Below, one piece after another: positions 22,880 to 34,776 of a stretch of 64,000 nucleotides of DNA. Source of the DNA: Baylisascaris procyonis (taxonomy: Eukaryota > Nematoda > Chromadorea > Rhabditida > Ascarididae); contig JAZARR010000093.1 in NCBI GenBank assembly GCA_037389465.1, positions 806,001 to 870,000 of the forward strand, given 5' to 3'. Position 1 is the stretch's first letter, and each line of letters begins with the position of its first letter. The translations under genes were made by a program, and so were the position numbers. The notes beneath the pieces are model-generated. The model was not told where the DNA came from. It did no database searches and saw only the letters and a list, made by a program, of their open reading frames with translations.

Positions 22880-23570
22880 TCAGCAGATAGTTGTTCTCAA
22901 GCAAAGTAAGACTTGCATCCTCTTTTTGTCTATACCTTGATAATGCCACTGAATTTGCACAACTTCCTCAATGCCGCATCAGCCAATCAGGACAGTCGTC
23001 TGCTCTCAGTAATAAGTGGATCACTGTTCGCAACATAGCGGGCGGGCCACTATTGTGTGAATGCAAAGAATTGTTGCAAGCATTCGGCATCTCGAGCTTC
23101 TGCACTTGTGTCAGCTGCTGATAAAGATGGTGCAAGCGGGACGTACAGGCAGCAGGGCAGATAGCACAGACTGTGCAGACCTGCAGGTGCAGAAGTGGGA
23201 ACCGAAGCTAGATCCAGCGGTGTTGCAGGAGCGAGTGGAACATTTTCACTGCATGTGATGATCCGAGTGGATGGGCATTCGTTTGGCTGATCCATCGCCA
23301 GAACGCAAGCTAGTCAAGACACCTCATAGGTTAATGGATACGATCCCTGGACAGAATCCCGGTCAGCACCTTGTGCTCCGATATCAGTATGGGGAGCCCC
23401 TTATGCACGCAATATGGAACGATCATGGCGAGGTTGTAGCGGCATTTGGATGGCCAGTAAAGAGTACTGCAGGAACATTAGCTCTTAGAGACCTCACTGA
23501 TAATGTTCGTGGCTTCGACTACAAGTGTGTATTGGTCTTGGGGTATGGTCACTTTGATGAGTAGTGACCG
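22880..23570 (+). other. GC-richer block with exon-like fragments, unrecognised
   Basis: This block is visibly richer in G and C than the flanking AT-rich DNA, and both strands carry longer open frames. On the plus strand a 97-codon frame (23271-23564) includes IPGQNPGQHLVLRYQYGEPL and, near its end, CVLVLGYGHFDE, with a possible acceptor CCTCATAG near 23330 and a possible donor GGGGTATGG near 23541. A second frame just upstream ends WEPKLDPAVLQERVEHFHCM. The VVLxYGHF-like ending vaguely recalls NXPE/PC-esterase proteins, but the resemblance is too weak to name it. It could be an exon, a pseudogene or a decayed mobile element. Confidence 0.3.
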
Positions 23571-26427
23571 CCGATTTGTGTTGACTATCAGAAAAGAACA
23601 ATCTTGCTGACGGTAACGAAATGAGAGAATACCGAAATTTACGGAAAGGCGAACATATGTAAGAAAGGAGTCAACTCTGCTGGACTCAGATGATTCTATA
23701 ACATAAGCCGAAAACAAGATACAGCTTTGAGTAATCTTTCAATATCATATTCTGCTTTCATTTTTCAGAGCATTTAATACGTTCTCTTAGCGTTCCTTTA
23801 ATGCCATATAATTGCCGCATTTGATTTCAAGCATTCTGCTCATCACGACTTCAAGTAAAATAAAACAGTGCTTGAGACAACTGGCAAACCAGTGTTGTGC
23901 TTAAAAATATTTCAACGAACATATTTCAGAATAACGATTTCCTTTAACGTTTATTAGCTGCCCTTTTAATTCTTTCCCACTCATAACAAGAACCGAACAA
24001 TCCAAACTACGTTCGCACATGCTACGTTTCGAATGCACCTTTGCAGGTGTAATTACAGTACACATTATCACGATGATACATTCACCTTTGTGGGTTTCTC
24101 TGCATCTATCTCCCTTATTACAAACCTGACATAAATAGTTCCTCATAGGTGACCTAATTCACAGCATTACACCGACGAGAAAACTCAAATTTTGCTGATT
24201 CCTTATTTGCAAATAAAGTTCTTATATGACCGTAAATATGTTTCAAGATATGCTTTCAATCGTTTTTCTACTGTTATATAAATGAAATATTCGTGTTTAC
24301 AAAGCGGCAATTCCTTTTTAATATACTGTAGAAAAATGAATAATACCCCATATGATACAAAGAAAAAGAAACGCCATCACCCATCACCTTTAGCACATAA
24401 AGTCTGTTTAACAGCTGAATACTGATTCATTCATATGACAGTACATGAAAGATATAAATGCAAAGAAATGTATGAATTTTTGAGGCATATAACAGTACAA
24501 AATTGAGACGTAAATGACAATTACATGCAAATTAGCGATGATGAAATAGTACGATGAAAAGAGAGTGGAAGTAGAGGTAAAAAGAATGTATTCTATATTG
24601 AAAACTATTACAATGAGAGAATGATGCGACAAAGAGGGCGACTGACGTTAAAAACATCAATGATGCATTACGATTGCATCTACAGTTGTTTTTTGTTACT
24701 ATAACGTTGAGCACTCCAAACAAGTAACTTAATTCTTGTAGAGGAAAGATCGACTTTATTTATGCCTGTTGAAATGAGGTCATTATTGGCTTATCTATAC
24801 CATATTTTGCATGCACTATAAACTCGAATTGCCGTTCATAATTCCGACTGGCTAGAGTGAAAGAATTACAATTTTCTCACATTAAACATTACATATAACA
24901 CAGGTAAAAGAGTTAGAGACTGTTATGTATGAGGATCTTTTAATCAGCGTCTACTCCTTTCCCATAACACCACTAAACGTTCTGGTTGAAGAAGGAATGT
25001 CAGCTGCACATTTATCCATCATAACCTTACACTTTATTAACAAACTAATACTTACAGCCGCTACATCACATTCAAGCATACGAATATCCGCAAATGTGCG
25101 CTTAGAATTGAATGCGAACGAATCTGCTCTGCCCGTCTTAGTTGCACATAGAGAAAGCCACTCGCAACTGCACTCTCGTTGACAGACGTCTCGCGGTATC
25201 TTTTTCGTCCATTACACTGTCTTTCGTCTCACCTTGCGCGCCTATCGAAATATTCTCACTAATATCACTGCTATTTGGTTTACTCGTTCGTTCCCCCTTC
25301 ATAGCCGGCTGTCATAGAATGCAGGGAAGATGATGCAATATGCAGTGAGGAGATGTGGGGGAGGGGAGAGGGAGGGGTCGTATATGAGGGTCAAGACTTC
25401 AAAGCGGTTTAGGATAGGATTGCTGGAGTTCCCAAGCATGGAAATATGCTCGCAGGAAGTTTAAAGGGTGCTGCAAAAAAGTGTAGAGTGAATACTTTGC
25501 AAAATATGCACCACCACCATTATTTTCTGTAGAATTTGAAGATTAAAATTGGTGAAAACGATTGGTGTTTTTGCACTGAAAAAGTAGACTGTTTTATTTA
25601 CCTGGGAAATCCAACTAAAGGTTTAGAAGAAAGTTTTTTAAAAGGCATTCACAGTGGGTTGCAGGGAGAAGGGAAGGTATTGTTGATGCGAGGAGGATTC
25701 GGATGCGAAATGTACTGCGAGAGGAAAACGGATCTTTTCAGGCATTTTGCAAAACGCCCAATTCTATTCTTCTTAGTAAGCTACACAGCGCACCTCTGAT
25801 TTCACTTATACACGAAGCGAAATCGGAATCCGGCGGTTCCAACCAATCTTATCTACCTGGTGAATGAGTCCTTTTTGCCTGCTGATAACTGTAACAATAT
25901 CAAAATTGTTTGGATTTTCGTACCTGACCGTTGGAAGGAAGGTTTGCTGTGAGTGCTCGAACTACTCATAGAGGATGGACACTGGACCAATAAATGCAGG
26001 AAGTACCTTATAAAAGTTGAACTGAAGCAAAAATTACGCATCCAAAAATAGGAGGGATGAGGATGGGGGAGCGGAGGGGAGCGACAAGAATATAGATTAT
26101 CAGTAGAATGCATGCAATACTTTGTAAGCGAGAGGCATTCTCCACATTTGCTTTGAAATGTTTGCAGGAAGCAGCAGTGTTGATAAAGAAAAAATATAGA
26201 GTGCAAAATAGCCAAATAAGAAATGCCGAATTACCCATAGCAACAGCTCGATAAAACAACACTCGTTAACGCAGCTCACTATAAGTATAAATAAAAATTT
26301 TGAAAAATGTGTCGTAAAATTAAACAAACTGAAATAAAACAAAAAGAAAATAAAGAACGCCTAATAAGCTGATCAAAAGCTATTTCCGTTTGATCTAAGC
26401 ACAATCTTGCGTCAATAAATTCCTTAC
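23571..26427. other. Stretch without a supported gene
   Basis: Nothing here combines coding sequence with proper splice sites. An 87-codon plus-strand frame at 25536-25799 includes VDCFIYLGNPTKG, which faintly resembles the YLG motif of LINE reverse transcriptases; that is not enough for a call. Polypurine tracts occur at about 25.35-25.38 and 26.05-26.09 kb. Confidence 0.4.
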
Positions 26428-26559
26428 ATCCGTCTGTGTACAGTTCCGTGTGACTGCTGTCCCAACTGTACTTCTCGGCCGATGGAGAGGAGTAATAATT
26501 CACTGGGTTCTTTTCGGGCCAAAATACTTGCAAGTTGACCTTGGCATTCAATTTGTCAC
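26428..26559 (-). CDS. Unrecognised exon candidate, partial
   Basis: On the minus strand a TGCAG acceptor precedes GTGACAAATTG.. at 26559, and a good donor (GTAAGG) follows 26428. The 132-nt segment is open in one frame (2 nt, 43 codons, 1 nt) and encodes a charged, aromatic-rich peptide containing VNLQVFWPEKNPVNYYSS and AEKYSWDSSHTELYTDG. This looks like real extracellular-protein sequence and not random translation, but I do not recognise the family and could not find phase-compatible flanking exons with confidence. No start or stop codon is assigned; the segment is internal to whatever gene it belongs to. Confidence 0.4.
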
Positions 26560-29500
26560 CTGCAGGAGGTGGGCAATAGGCTTCTTATATTATTTTACTG
26601 AATATCTCAAATGCCTTTGACTCCTACAAGTAGCTCTAATATAGCAGACAATACTTTTGACCTTTTTGCAAACTTTAAAAATGTTTAAATCTCGTAACCT
26701 GAATTGAAAATATGTCACTTAGAAAGTTTTATTCAGTTACCTTAATACTATCAACACAATTGGACAAATTTGAAGTACTGAATAAGTTCGAGTGACAACA
26801 GTATTTCACAATAATGCTTCCTAAATTTCATTTACATCTCGTGATTGTTTAGAGATATGGCGAACGTTATTTAGAACACTTTAGTGAATGCTTATTTATG
26901 TGACCACTATATCTTCTCCTACTTTCTCTAGATGTTGTAATCAATTGGAGAGAGAATAATAGGGCACGTTCATTGGAACTTTCTTGCTCGAAGGAGGTCT
27001 TTTACCACAGGTAGTCTTATAAATACTGGCACATTGAATAATTAAATAAAGAAAAACGGAGAGTTTTTAGTATGCGGTAGCAATCCTAAAAGAAAGACAA
27101 CATTCTAAAAGACGGATTAAACAAACATTCACTAAACCATAAGTGAGTGAATGAGGGAGTCGGTGTGTTTCACTTCAAAAAGCTGCCAAGATGCTTCAAC
27201 GAAAAGCAACGGAAATCAATAACATTGCGCTTTGGCTATTTCATTTTTTCTTTACGTTCGTAAAGGATAACGAATCATGGGAAGTTCACTCATCTCAGTT
27301 TATATTTAATTCTCCCTTTTGCTCATACTCGCTCTTTACTAGTAACTAAATAGAACATTCATTACAATAAATAAAGCGAGTTAAGCGTTCGATTATCAAA
27401 ATAGATGAAATAATAAGCGATAAAAAACGATAAAATAATATGATGGCAGGGTAAGTAGGTATTATAAAACGTGAAAATAAAGAAGAAATCACAATAATTG
27501 GCATTAAAATATAGCAGCTGACGATATTCGAATGCGTATTTATAGAAAAGAGAACTGTTATTCCTTGCCAGAGATTCAATATCGGTTCAACTCACAAGAA
27601 TTGAATATGCTAATATCGAGAGATTTTCTATTTCTACGAATTCCTCATGTAACACATTCCCTCGAGGTAACTCTATAGGCGAATGAATTGAGAAAATCCT
27701 TTCGTATGGTTATTTCTTTCCCCGACTGTACAGGGCAAAGCTTGGAACGAGATATGAAAGAGGTCGATGAGAAAAAATACTCTCGAATTGAATAGCCAAA
27801 ATATGATGCCTTAAAATTTTATAACAAAGATAAGGATCGTTCTATTTTGAAGCGATTCAAGATCGAATACATCGAGCTTTCTTGAATATCTCCATTATTA
27901 AATGAGATTGAATGGTAGCATAATACTCCAGGACCAGTCGATAGTATACTGCAAAAGTCTGTTGGTTATTCTTCAAACATTTGTATTGAAGGCAGCTAGC
28001 AATTCCTAAGACTTTAAGAGAAATTTTTAAGCACTACAGATGCGAATCTCAGTCCGCTCTTATATAAACATCTAAATCACTAATAACTTTCGCTCATTGC
28101 AAGATATTATTACATAATCGTTGAAGACAGTCGTGTGTGCGAATATGACAACAGATATATCTAGTTGCCGGGAACGACATCAATTCTTCACAGTCAGCAA
28201 CTCAGCACGCAGTTCATAGAAATCAATTGCGTGTTCACGAAGTATTGCAGAAAGCCTACATTAATTCTGCAATTCGTCACAGATGTACTAACAATGGGTG
28301 GGAAAAAAAACATTTCTCAGAGCTTCCTTATTGCACATCGATGAAGGGCGCACCCATTGTTACACTTCAATTTTAAATAACCTGTATTACTAGATAAGAT
28401 ATTGCTTTTTTCTCGCATGCCAAAGTTAATTGCTGTCGCATGCCAAAGCTAAATATCGCATGTCAAAGTAAAGTGCATTCAAGTAAAATATGCCGCACAT
28501 TCGCAACGAAAGAATCAATCTCTTAGCATATTATGCACATTTAAAACATCCGAATGGAGACGGTTCTGTGCGATGGAAAGGAGGTGAGAGGTTATTTAAA
28601 ATCGGAATTTTAGGGAAAAACAAGGAGAATCTCTTATAACAAAGGTGAAATAAGATAACTTAGTATATATTTTAGCTGAAAAAGCTCGCTGAGTTTAGAA
28701 AAGATTTTTGGGCCGTAAACAACGGAAGAAGTTCTGCCCTATGCAAATTGCCTTCCCTCTTCCTTCCTGTCCTCTCCGATGCACCAATGCCAACACTCTC
28801 CATGTTCGCAAAAAAAAGGTCAACCCCAACTTATTTATGCAATAGGTGATTAAACGCCCATAAGATAAGTCAGACAAAACTAATTTGGAAACTGATCGGT
28901 TTTGTTCGCGTTTATTTGACGGTCTCGTGGAGAAAAGACCTTCCTTAGATTTCATTAGTACGGTTTTGTGCTGATGGTGGGACAAATCAATGATCGCCTA
29001 GATCATATTGAGCATTGGAACCCCCACGAAGCATTGAGAGGATTTTCAGCTCATAAAAGTTGAAATTTTCAAAGAAATGAAGCTGAGTGCCACTAGCAAC
29101 ATCCAACTCAACATATCCTCCCCTCTTTTCCTTCCATTCCCCTATAGATTCTGCTTCCGTTACTATTTCATCTTTCCACCAATTCAAGAAGATGAACACG
29201 TTGCAAATGTTTCCTTCACTTACCGCTAAAAACGATTACTCTCTTACTTTACTTTATCCCCTTAAGCGTTAATATATGGCAGCAACGACCGTAAAAATCT
29301 TTAAGAAAGAACTAAATTATGTTCATAACAATATATAAGTGAAGTGTCCACATCAGCATTCATAGGGTCTCATGTATGTTTAAGTAAGTTCCCTTGTGAT
29401 TTTTCGTTTCTATCGACTTCAAAGCTGGTTGACCTATTTTCACAAGTTCAGAGAACATATATTACGAATTATTTTATATCTTACTTTTATACCCTTCAGG

Positions 29501-31506
29501 GAAATCACCAAAATGGAGAATGCCAGCTGTTTGTGAGATTGCTGCGTTTTCCCATGCCCATGTGCAAAATTCTAATGCCTTTTCCCAACCCTTATGGGAA
29601 AGTTCAATATTTCCAACGAAACTATTCGTTTTCGCTCAAAATTTCATAATTGTTCTACACTTTCTTACCTTCCCCAGTTTTTGACCATCAACATAAACTA
29701 CTTTTGGTAATTAGAAAGTATGAAATAAACTTAAGGATTATTGCTTTGGACAGAATAGAAATTTCTTATAGCTAAGGTGAATTTTTTTTTATCTAGGCAT
29801 TTTGCAGAACTGAAGTCGAAGAGCGGTGCTTCAAGAGTGTGTATCGCGCTGAACGATAATAGAACAATAAAGCAGCTAAAAACGTCCTCTATGAAAACAT
29901 TTGCTGAACGGTGAGATGACGCTCTCTTCGTGTGCAAAACCGGATCTCATATTCGAGCCATATGACTGATACGTTTTCCTCTCACTCTTCCTGGATTTCA
30001 CCCTGAATCAGGCTTTCCTTCTTTCTCTCCACAAAACTTATTAATGCTGACAAAATAAAACGTTTCGATGTTTAATCGTTGAAATCTATCTTGGGCGAGA
30101 TTCTTATGAGGTTTACAGGCAAAAATAGTGTATAGTTTTAGATCCAGTTTAAGCATCAAAAAAGCACGATGGGGACTGCGTTTCTGTTCTTCTTTTATGA
30201 GTTTTGCAGCATTCTAGTCAAAGTCTCTTCGATCCCCTCTCCCCTCAAAACTTAACCAACAATATCCACAATTGAATTTTATTTTTTGTTAAATTATAAA
30301 ATTCCATTTACAGGTTGAAGGAAAAGTTTCCGGAAAAATAATTTTAGAAATCTTCCAGCCAATTAAAAAATATATATAATCCTAGAAGAAATACAACAAA
30401 AAGAGATGAAAGAAGGGAAAATTTCGTTAATTTCCTCTCTTTTCTATCAAAGCAATCTTTTTCTTTGAAAGTAAACAGTATTATTGTGAAGATTTCTTAG
30501 AGAACTTTTCCCCACTCTAGCTTCAAAACCACAAAAAGAACCTCATAACTCTTTAAGAGTATTATTTTAATAAGTTCTTGGAGTGTGATTGCCTCTGCAG
30601 CGTTGAACATCAACAGCTGACACTCCTCCACATCTGCCTCGGCCACCTTTTAAACTTTTATTCTTTATTACACTCTTTCACGATTACATTTTACTCTGCA
30701 TTGATTTCTTTGCAAATGTTTTTATAATATGAAATCATAAATAATAATTTCTGAAGAATTTTCAATTGAGAGGTACAAAATAGAATAAACATATTTTTCT
30801 TTACTTTATACTTATTTATTTCTAAAATATTTTTCCTAATATTCACCTCAGCATTGCCATATTTCTTTGATGTTATAGATTTATTACTTAATATTTTCCA
30901 TATTTTTCGTCGTCAGTTTATGAAATTTTTGTGGCTTTGTTAACAAACTTGCACCTCAAGAGATTATTTGTCATTTATGCGAACAGTAGTTGCACAGAGT
31001 GAAGTTAGGTACTACGTTTCTTTGTATATATCTACGCAATAAATATAATAATATCGGCCCAGTTGGAATACTAGCCGGCTCGAGGGTTTCGAACATTTAG
31101 AGTCGCACTTGAACAGCGATAATCGTCTTCCGAGTTCAGAGTTGTAGTCTTTCGTCGCCTAGTCTCAAAATTCTACGAGATTAAGGAGTCTTGAAGGACA
31201 ACTTATGGGACTTAAAAGTTTGAGGTTCAAGCGGTCATATATTCTATTATCACTCGAGAACCTTCAAGGTCGCCTTCATTCTCGAAGCGACACTAGTAGT
31301 TACTGTTCAATTCAGCTTTTAAAAATAGCTCCGATATTACGCTTACAAAAGAGCTTTTGGTCGAAACTAAAGCAGCATGACCTGACATCTCACAACAACT
31401 TCAACGAATGTTTTGAATCTATTTTTCTGTGCGAAAGTGGAAAATTTCTTTAGATTTGTTCTCTTTCAATTTCCTCTCCAAAAAATTTATAAAGTAGAGT
31501 TCCTAA
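26560..31506. other. Gene-poor stretch between the 26.5-kb exon candidate and the GST gene
   Basis: AT-rich DNA with short ORFs in all frames and no recognisable protein motif. It contains a three-copy short tandem repeat at 28412-28475. If the 26.5-kb exon candidate is real, upstream exons of that minus-strand gene could lie here unseen. Confidence 0.4.
28412..28475 (+). repeat. Three tandem copies of TCGCATGCCAAAGTTAA-like unit
   Basis: TCGCATGCCAAAGTTAA, TCGCATGCCAAAGCTAA and TCGCATGTCAAAGTAAA follow one another at spacings of about 24 and 19 bp. The GCATGC centre is palindromic. Function unknown. Confidence 0.75.
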
Positions 31507-31587
31507 TTAGTCGTCTCAATTAAATTAATTTTCTTCACTCTGAAGGTCGTTTACGGAACTGCTGAAAATCAAATACGACTGAGGAAT

Positions 31588-34500
31588 ATGGAGTGTGAGC
31601 AGCTCGAACTATTGGGCTTGAACTGTCGAGGTCGAACCGAATGTTTGCGTTTGATGCTTGTATTAGCTGGTCGTAAATTCAGTGATCGTCGTTTGACGAT
31701 CGCACAGTGGCGACAAATGAAAAAAGAAGGTATTATAAGAGGGAGCAAATTCTTGATGAGTTTTTGAATATATTGCAGGATGTTTTTAACTTCATTGAAT
31801 AATCCTTTTTTTTCCATGCAATCTGTTCCGTTTAACTATTTATAAGAAATATTAATAAGTTGCAAAACAATGCGAATCAATGCATGATAAACTTTGTACC
31901 CACCTTGAAATGCTTCTTATCTATTTCATTCCTGGTTACCGAATTCTAGTTCCGTTTTCTTCATGCATTTGCTTTTCCTTTATTGAACTTCAGTTCCGTC
32001 ATTTGGTTTATTTCACTTTCGGTCGTCGAATTATTGATCCGTTTTCTGTTATGTTTTATTTCCAGTTATGGTATTCTAGTTCCGTTTGCTTTGGCAGATT
32101 TCATTTCCGATTTTCAAGCTGTGCTTTTTGTTTTCCTCGATCTATTTCATTCCCTACTATCGAATTCTGGTTCCATTTTTTGGCATATTTTATTCACGCT
32201 TGTTGGATTGTAGTACTTCTTTTATCATGTCTCATTTCCTGCTATCAAGTTTTAGTTCCGTTTTCTCCAACACATTTCATTTCCTATTATTTTCTGTTTT
32301 ATCTTGCAGAGTCCACTCGTTATTACCGTTTTCTGGTTGCGTTTTCTTTACATGTTTTTTCAATCATCAGATTCTCGCTTCATTTGCCGGGATATTTCAT
32401 CGCGTTTATGGAATTCTGTTATATTTTCACTGACATACCTCGTTACTGGTTATCAGATCCTAGTCCCAATCTCTGGCATATTTGCCTTCCGTTTATTGAG
32501 TTCCAGTTATATATTCCCTAGCACGCTCCTTTCCCGGTCGCTATTTTTTGGCGTATTTAATTCATGACTATCCAATCCTATTTCCATTTCCTTTCGTTAC
32601 ATTTTCGTATCCAATGGTTGAGTTCTGGTTCTGTTTTCTTTTGACGTTTAATTTCCAGTTTTCTGGCATGCGCTTTCAAAAAGAAATGAATGAAATAGAA
32701 GGAATTTTGCCTTATATACGGCCACAATTATCATTTTTATCTTCAGGTGCTGAATGCATTTTGAAGCTTTCAGCCATTTAAATAACTTTTTCAAAGAAAT
32801 GCTGATTTTTTTGGTATGAGCAATTACAGCGAAGTTCAAAATTAGTTTTCTACAGAATGATTATACCGCGGCCTAGAGATCAACAATCGTCTTCGCTGAT
32901 TATAAGTCGTATATTCTTAAATATAACCCTCCAAAAAGTAAACTCGTTAAATTCATAAGCCTAGGGTTTATGTTCGAATACTCCATTTAAAATGCAATCC
33001 GGAAGCTATAGCTACTTCTAATCATATCATGTTTCCTCGAAATGTACACCGTTCATTCTTCATTATTAGGGATTGTGTTTATTTTCGTATCATCGAAAGC
33101 GAAATTTCGAAATTTTCAGAGAATTTTCCGGAAGAAGCTCTTTTGCCCGTTCTACGCAAACATAAGGACAATGAAGTGATTATTGGTGCACTCGAAATTG
33201 GACGTCATTTGGCCACACAATTGGGTGTGCAACTGCACTGTTTACTAACTTTTGTAAATAGTAGACGGAAAATTTGGCAAAGTAAAAAGTTTGAAAAGTC
33301 TTGTCAGGCGAGATAAATCTTCGGCTTTCGCTGTTTGAGTTTCACAACTTTGAGATCTTATTTGGGTCTTTGAAAGTGATGGATACGTACGTGGAATATT
33401 TTTTTTGTAGAATTTGGTTCCTCCAAAATTTTCTTATTACTTGCTCATTTTGGTTTCATATAAGTTTGGTGCTTATTGCAGCTAACTGCATTCTCAGGAA
33501 AACAAAGGATGAAGGTCATAGAGAATATGGGTGATTTTTTAGGGTTCTACGGTGATTCTGATGAAGAGCGATTGGAAATCGATGAGATCATTGCTGATCT
33601 TGAATCGATGCAGAACGCATTAGCACCTGTTATTCGTGCTACTCTAACGAAGAATTTTGATCGTCGAGTGAGCATCTCAAAGCTTAATCCTCTTATGCTC
33701 ATTACGTAGTGAAAACATTCAAGCATATTACAACTTTCAAATGTAACATTCCGTATTATTCTATACCTTCATGATCCGAATACTCCTCGAAAATTTGGCT
33801 TCATTTACTGTATAAATGAGGTAGGGATAATTCTAGAAATGTTTAAGAGAATGTAGCAAATCGTTTCTTTTCCTTATTCTCTATGTTGTTATTATGTTCC
33901 GAGTGACACGCTTCATGGTAAGTGTTACAAAGTTCACTTTAAAAAACATTGAAATTCCTTATCCTCTCTTATTTGTTACTTCCCTCTCCCTCCTTCTCTC
34001 CTTTCGCCATTTTCGATTCGATATTTGTTCATCTTGTTCTTAAATTTTGTCGATTTCACTCTCTTGCTACTTGATCTATAGGATCATGAGAGATTCCCCC
34101 TCCTTAAGGAATATTTCATTCCACTAGAAGAATTATCATAAAAAAGTGATGATTTCGCTCGATAATTCCCTATTCGTCAATCGGTTTCTATGAGTTATAA
34201 TTCACTGATTTACTGCTTGTTTTTATCTTGCAGAAACTTTGTTGGGCTGTATTTATGGAAACAACATTGAATGAACGTCTCGACCGTTTAACCGAAAAAC
34301 TTGGACAGCGTTTGTTCTTTGTCGGTTCCAAGGTGCGCATTTTCATCTATTATACAAGCTAAGCTAGCTGTCACTGTAAGGTTACACCTGATGCTTGTTG
34401 ATATGACGGTTCGAACAGGTGAAATGCTAAGGGATGAATATTGAGAACGAGTAGCTTAATCAAAATCCCGCCAACAAAACTATTCGGTGAGTGAATTTTG

Positions 34501-34776
34501 CTGCAAATTGCATGAACAATGTACATTTGTATAACGGGGCTTTATTCAGGTGATTTTCATCGAATTATACGAGAATACTGTTGCTGTATGAATGTTTGTT
34601 AGTTTCAGATTTCATGGGCTGATATTGCTGTTGCTGATCAATTATCGACATTTTCAAGCTGTTTCGATGGCTTTTTCCTCAACCGTTATCTCACACTCAA
34701 GGCACACAAAATGCGAATTGAAGGTCTACCCAACATACGTAAATATATTGCCGAGAGACCACAAACGCCGTTTTAA
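31588..34776 (+). CDS. Glutathione S-transferase-like protein, sigma-class type, 5 exons
   Basis: Plus-strand exons 31588-31729, 33120-33224, 33543-33667, 34234-34332 and 34609-34776 give 639 nt (212 aa plus TAA), all GT..AG and in phase. Length, exon pattern and fold signatures fit nematode sigma-class (prostaglandin D synthase-like) GSTs: N-terminal RGRTECLRLML, LLPVL with the cis-proline, the helix EIGRHLATQLG, and the C-terminal domain motif ISWADIAVADQLS. Key ligand residues differ from active enzymes. Where sigma GSTs have the catalytic Tyr (xLTYFNxRGR) this one has Gly (LLGLNCRGR), and the Gln-Ser pair that holds the glutathione gamma-glutamyl group is Gly-Ala (GALEIGRHLA). It may be a non-catalytic or repurposed member. 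The frame is open upstream to 31507, with a possible acceptor ending 31545, so a longer N-terminus is possible. Confidence 0.9.
31895..32660 (+). repeat. Degenerate 43-44 bp minisatellite in GST intron 1
   Basis: The unit starts GAATTCTAGTTCCGTTTTCT and continues with a variable stretch ending TTTCATTTCC.TATC. Unit starts are seen at 31941, 31985, 32028, 32071, 32162 (two units on), 32205 and 32247, so the period is 43-44 bp with roughly 17 diverged copies. The strand is strongly T/C-biased, which keeps long overlapping plus-strand frames open without coding meaning. Confidence 0.88.

Noticed and set aside
23901..24146. Cys-containing minus-strand ORF (YLCQVCNKGDRCRETHKGEC)
   Set aside because: Cysteine spacing fits no zinc-finger type I know, and splice support is absent.
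25536..25799. 87-codon ORF with a YLG motif, considered as a LINE reverse transcriptase fragment
   Set aside because: A single short motif match with no neighbouring catalytic motifs; not enough to call an element.
31880..32521. 213-codon plus-strand ORF, hydrophobic and Phe-rich
   Set aside because: It lies wholly in the degenerate 43-44 bp minisatellite of GST intron 1; the T/C bias keeps several frames open, and the GST exons splice across it in phase.
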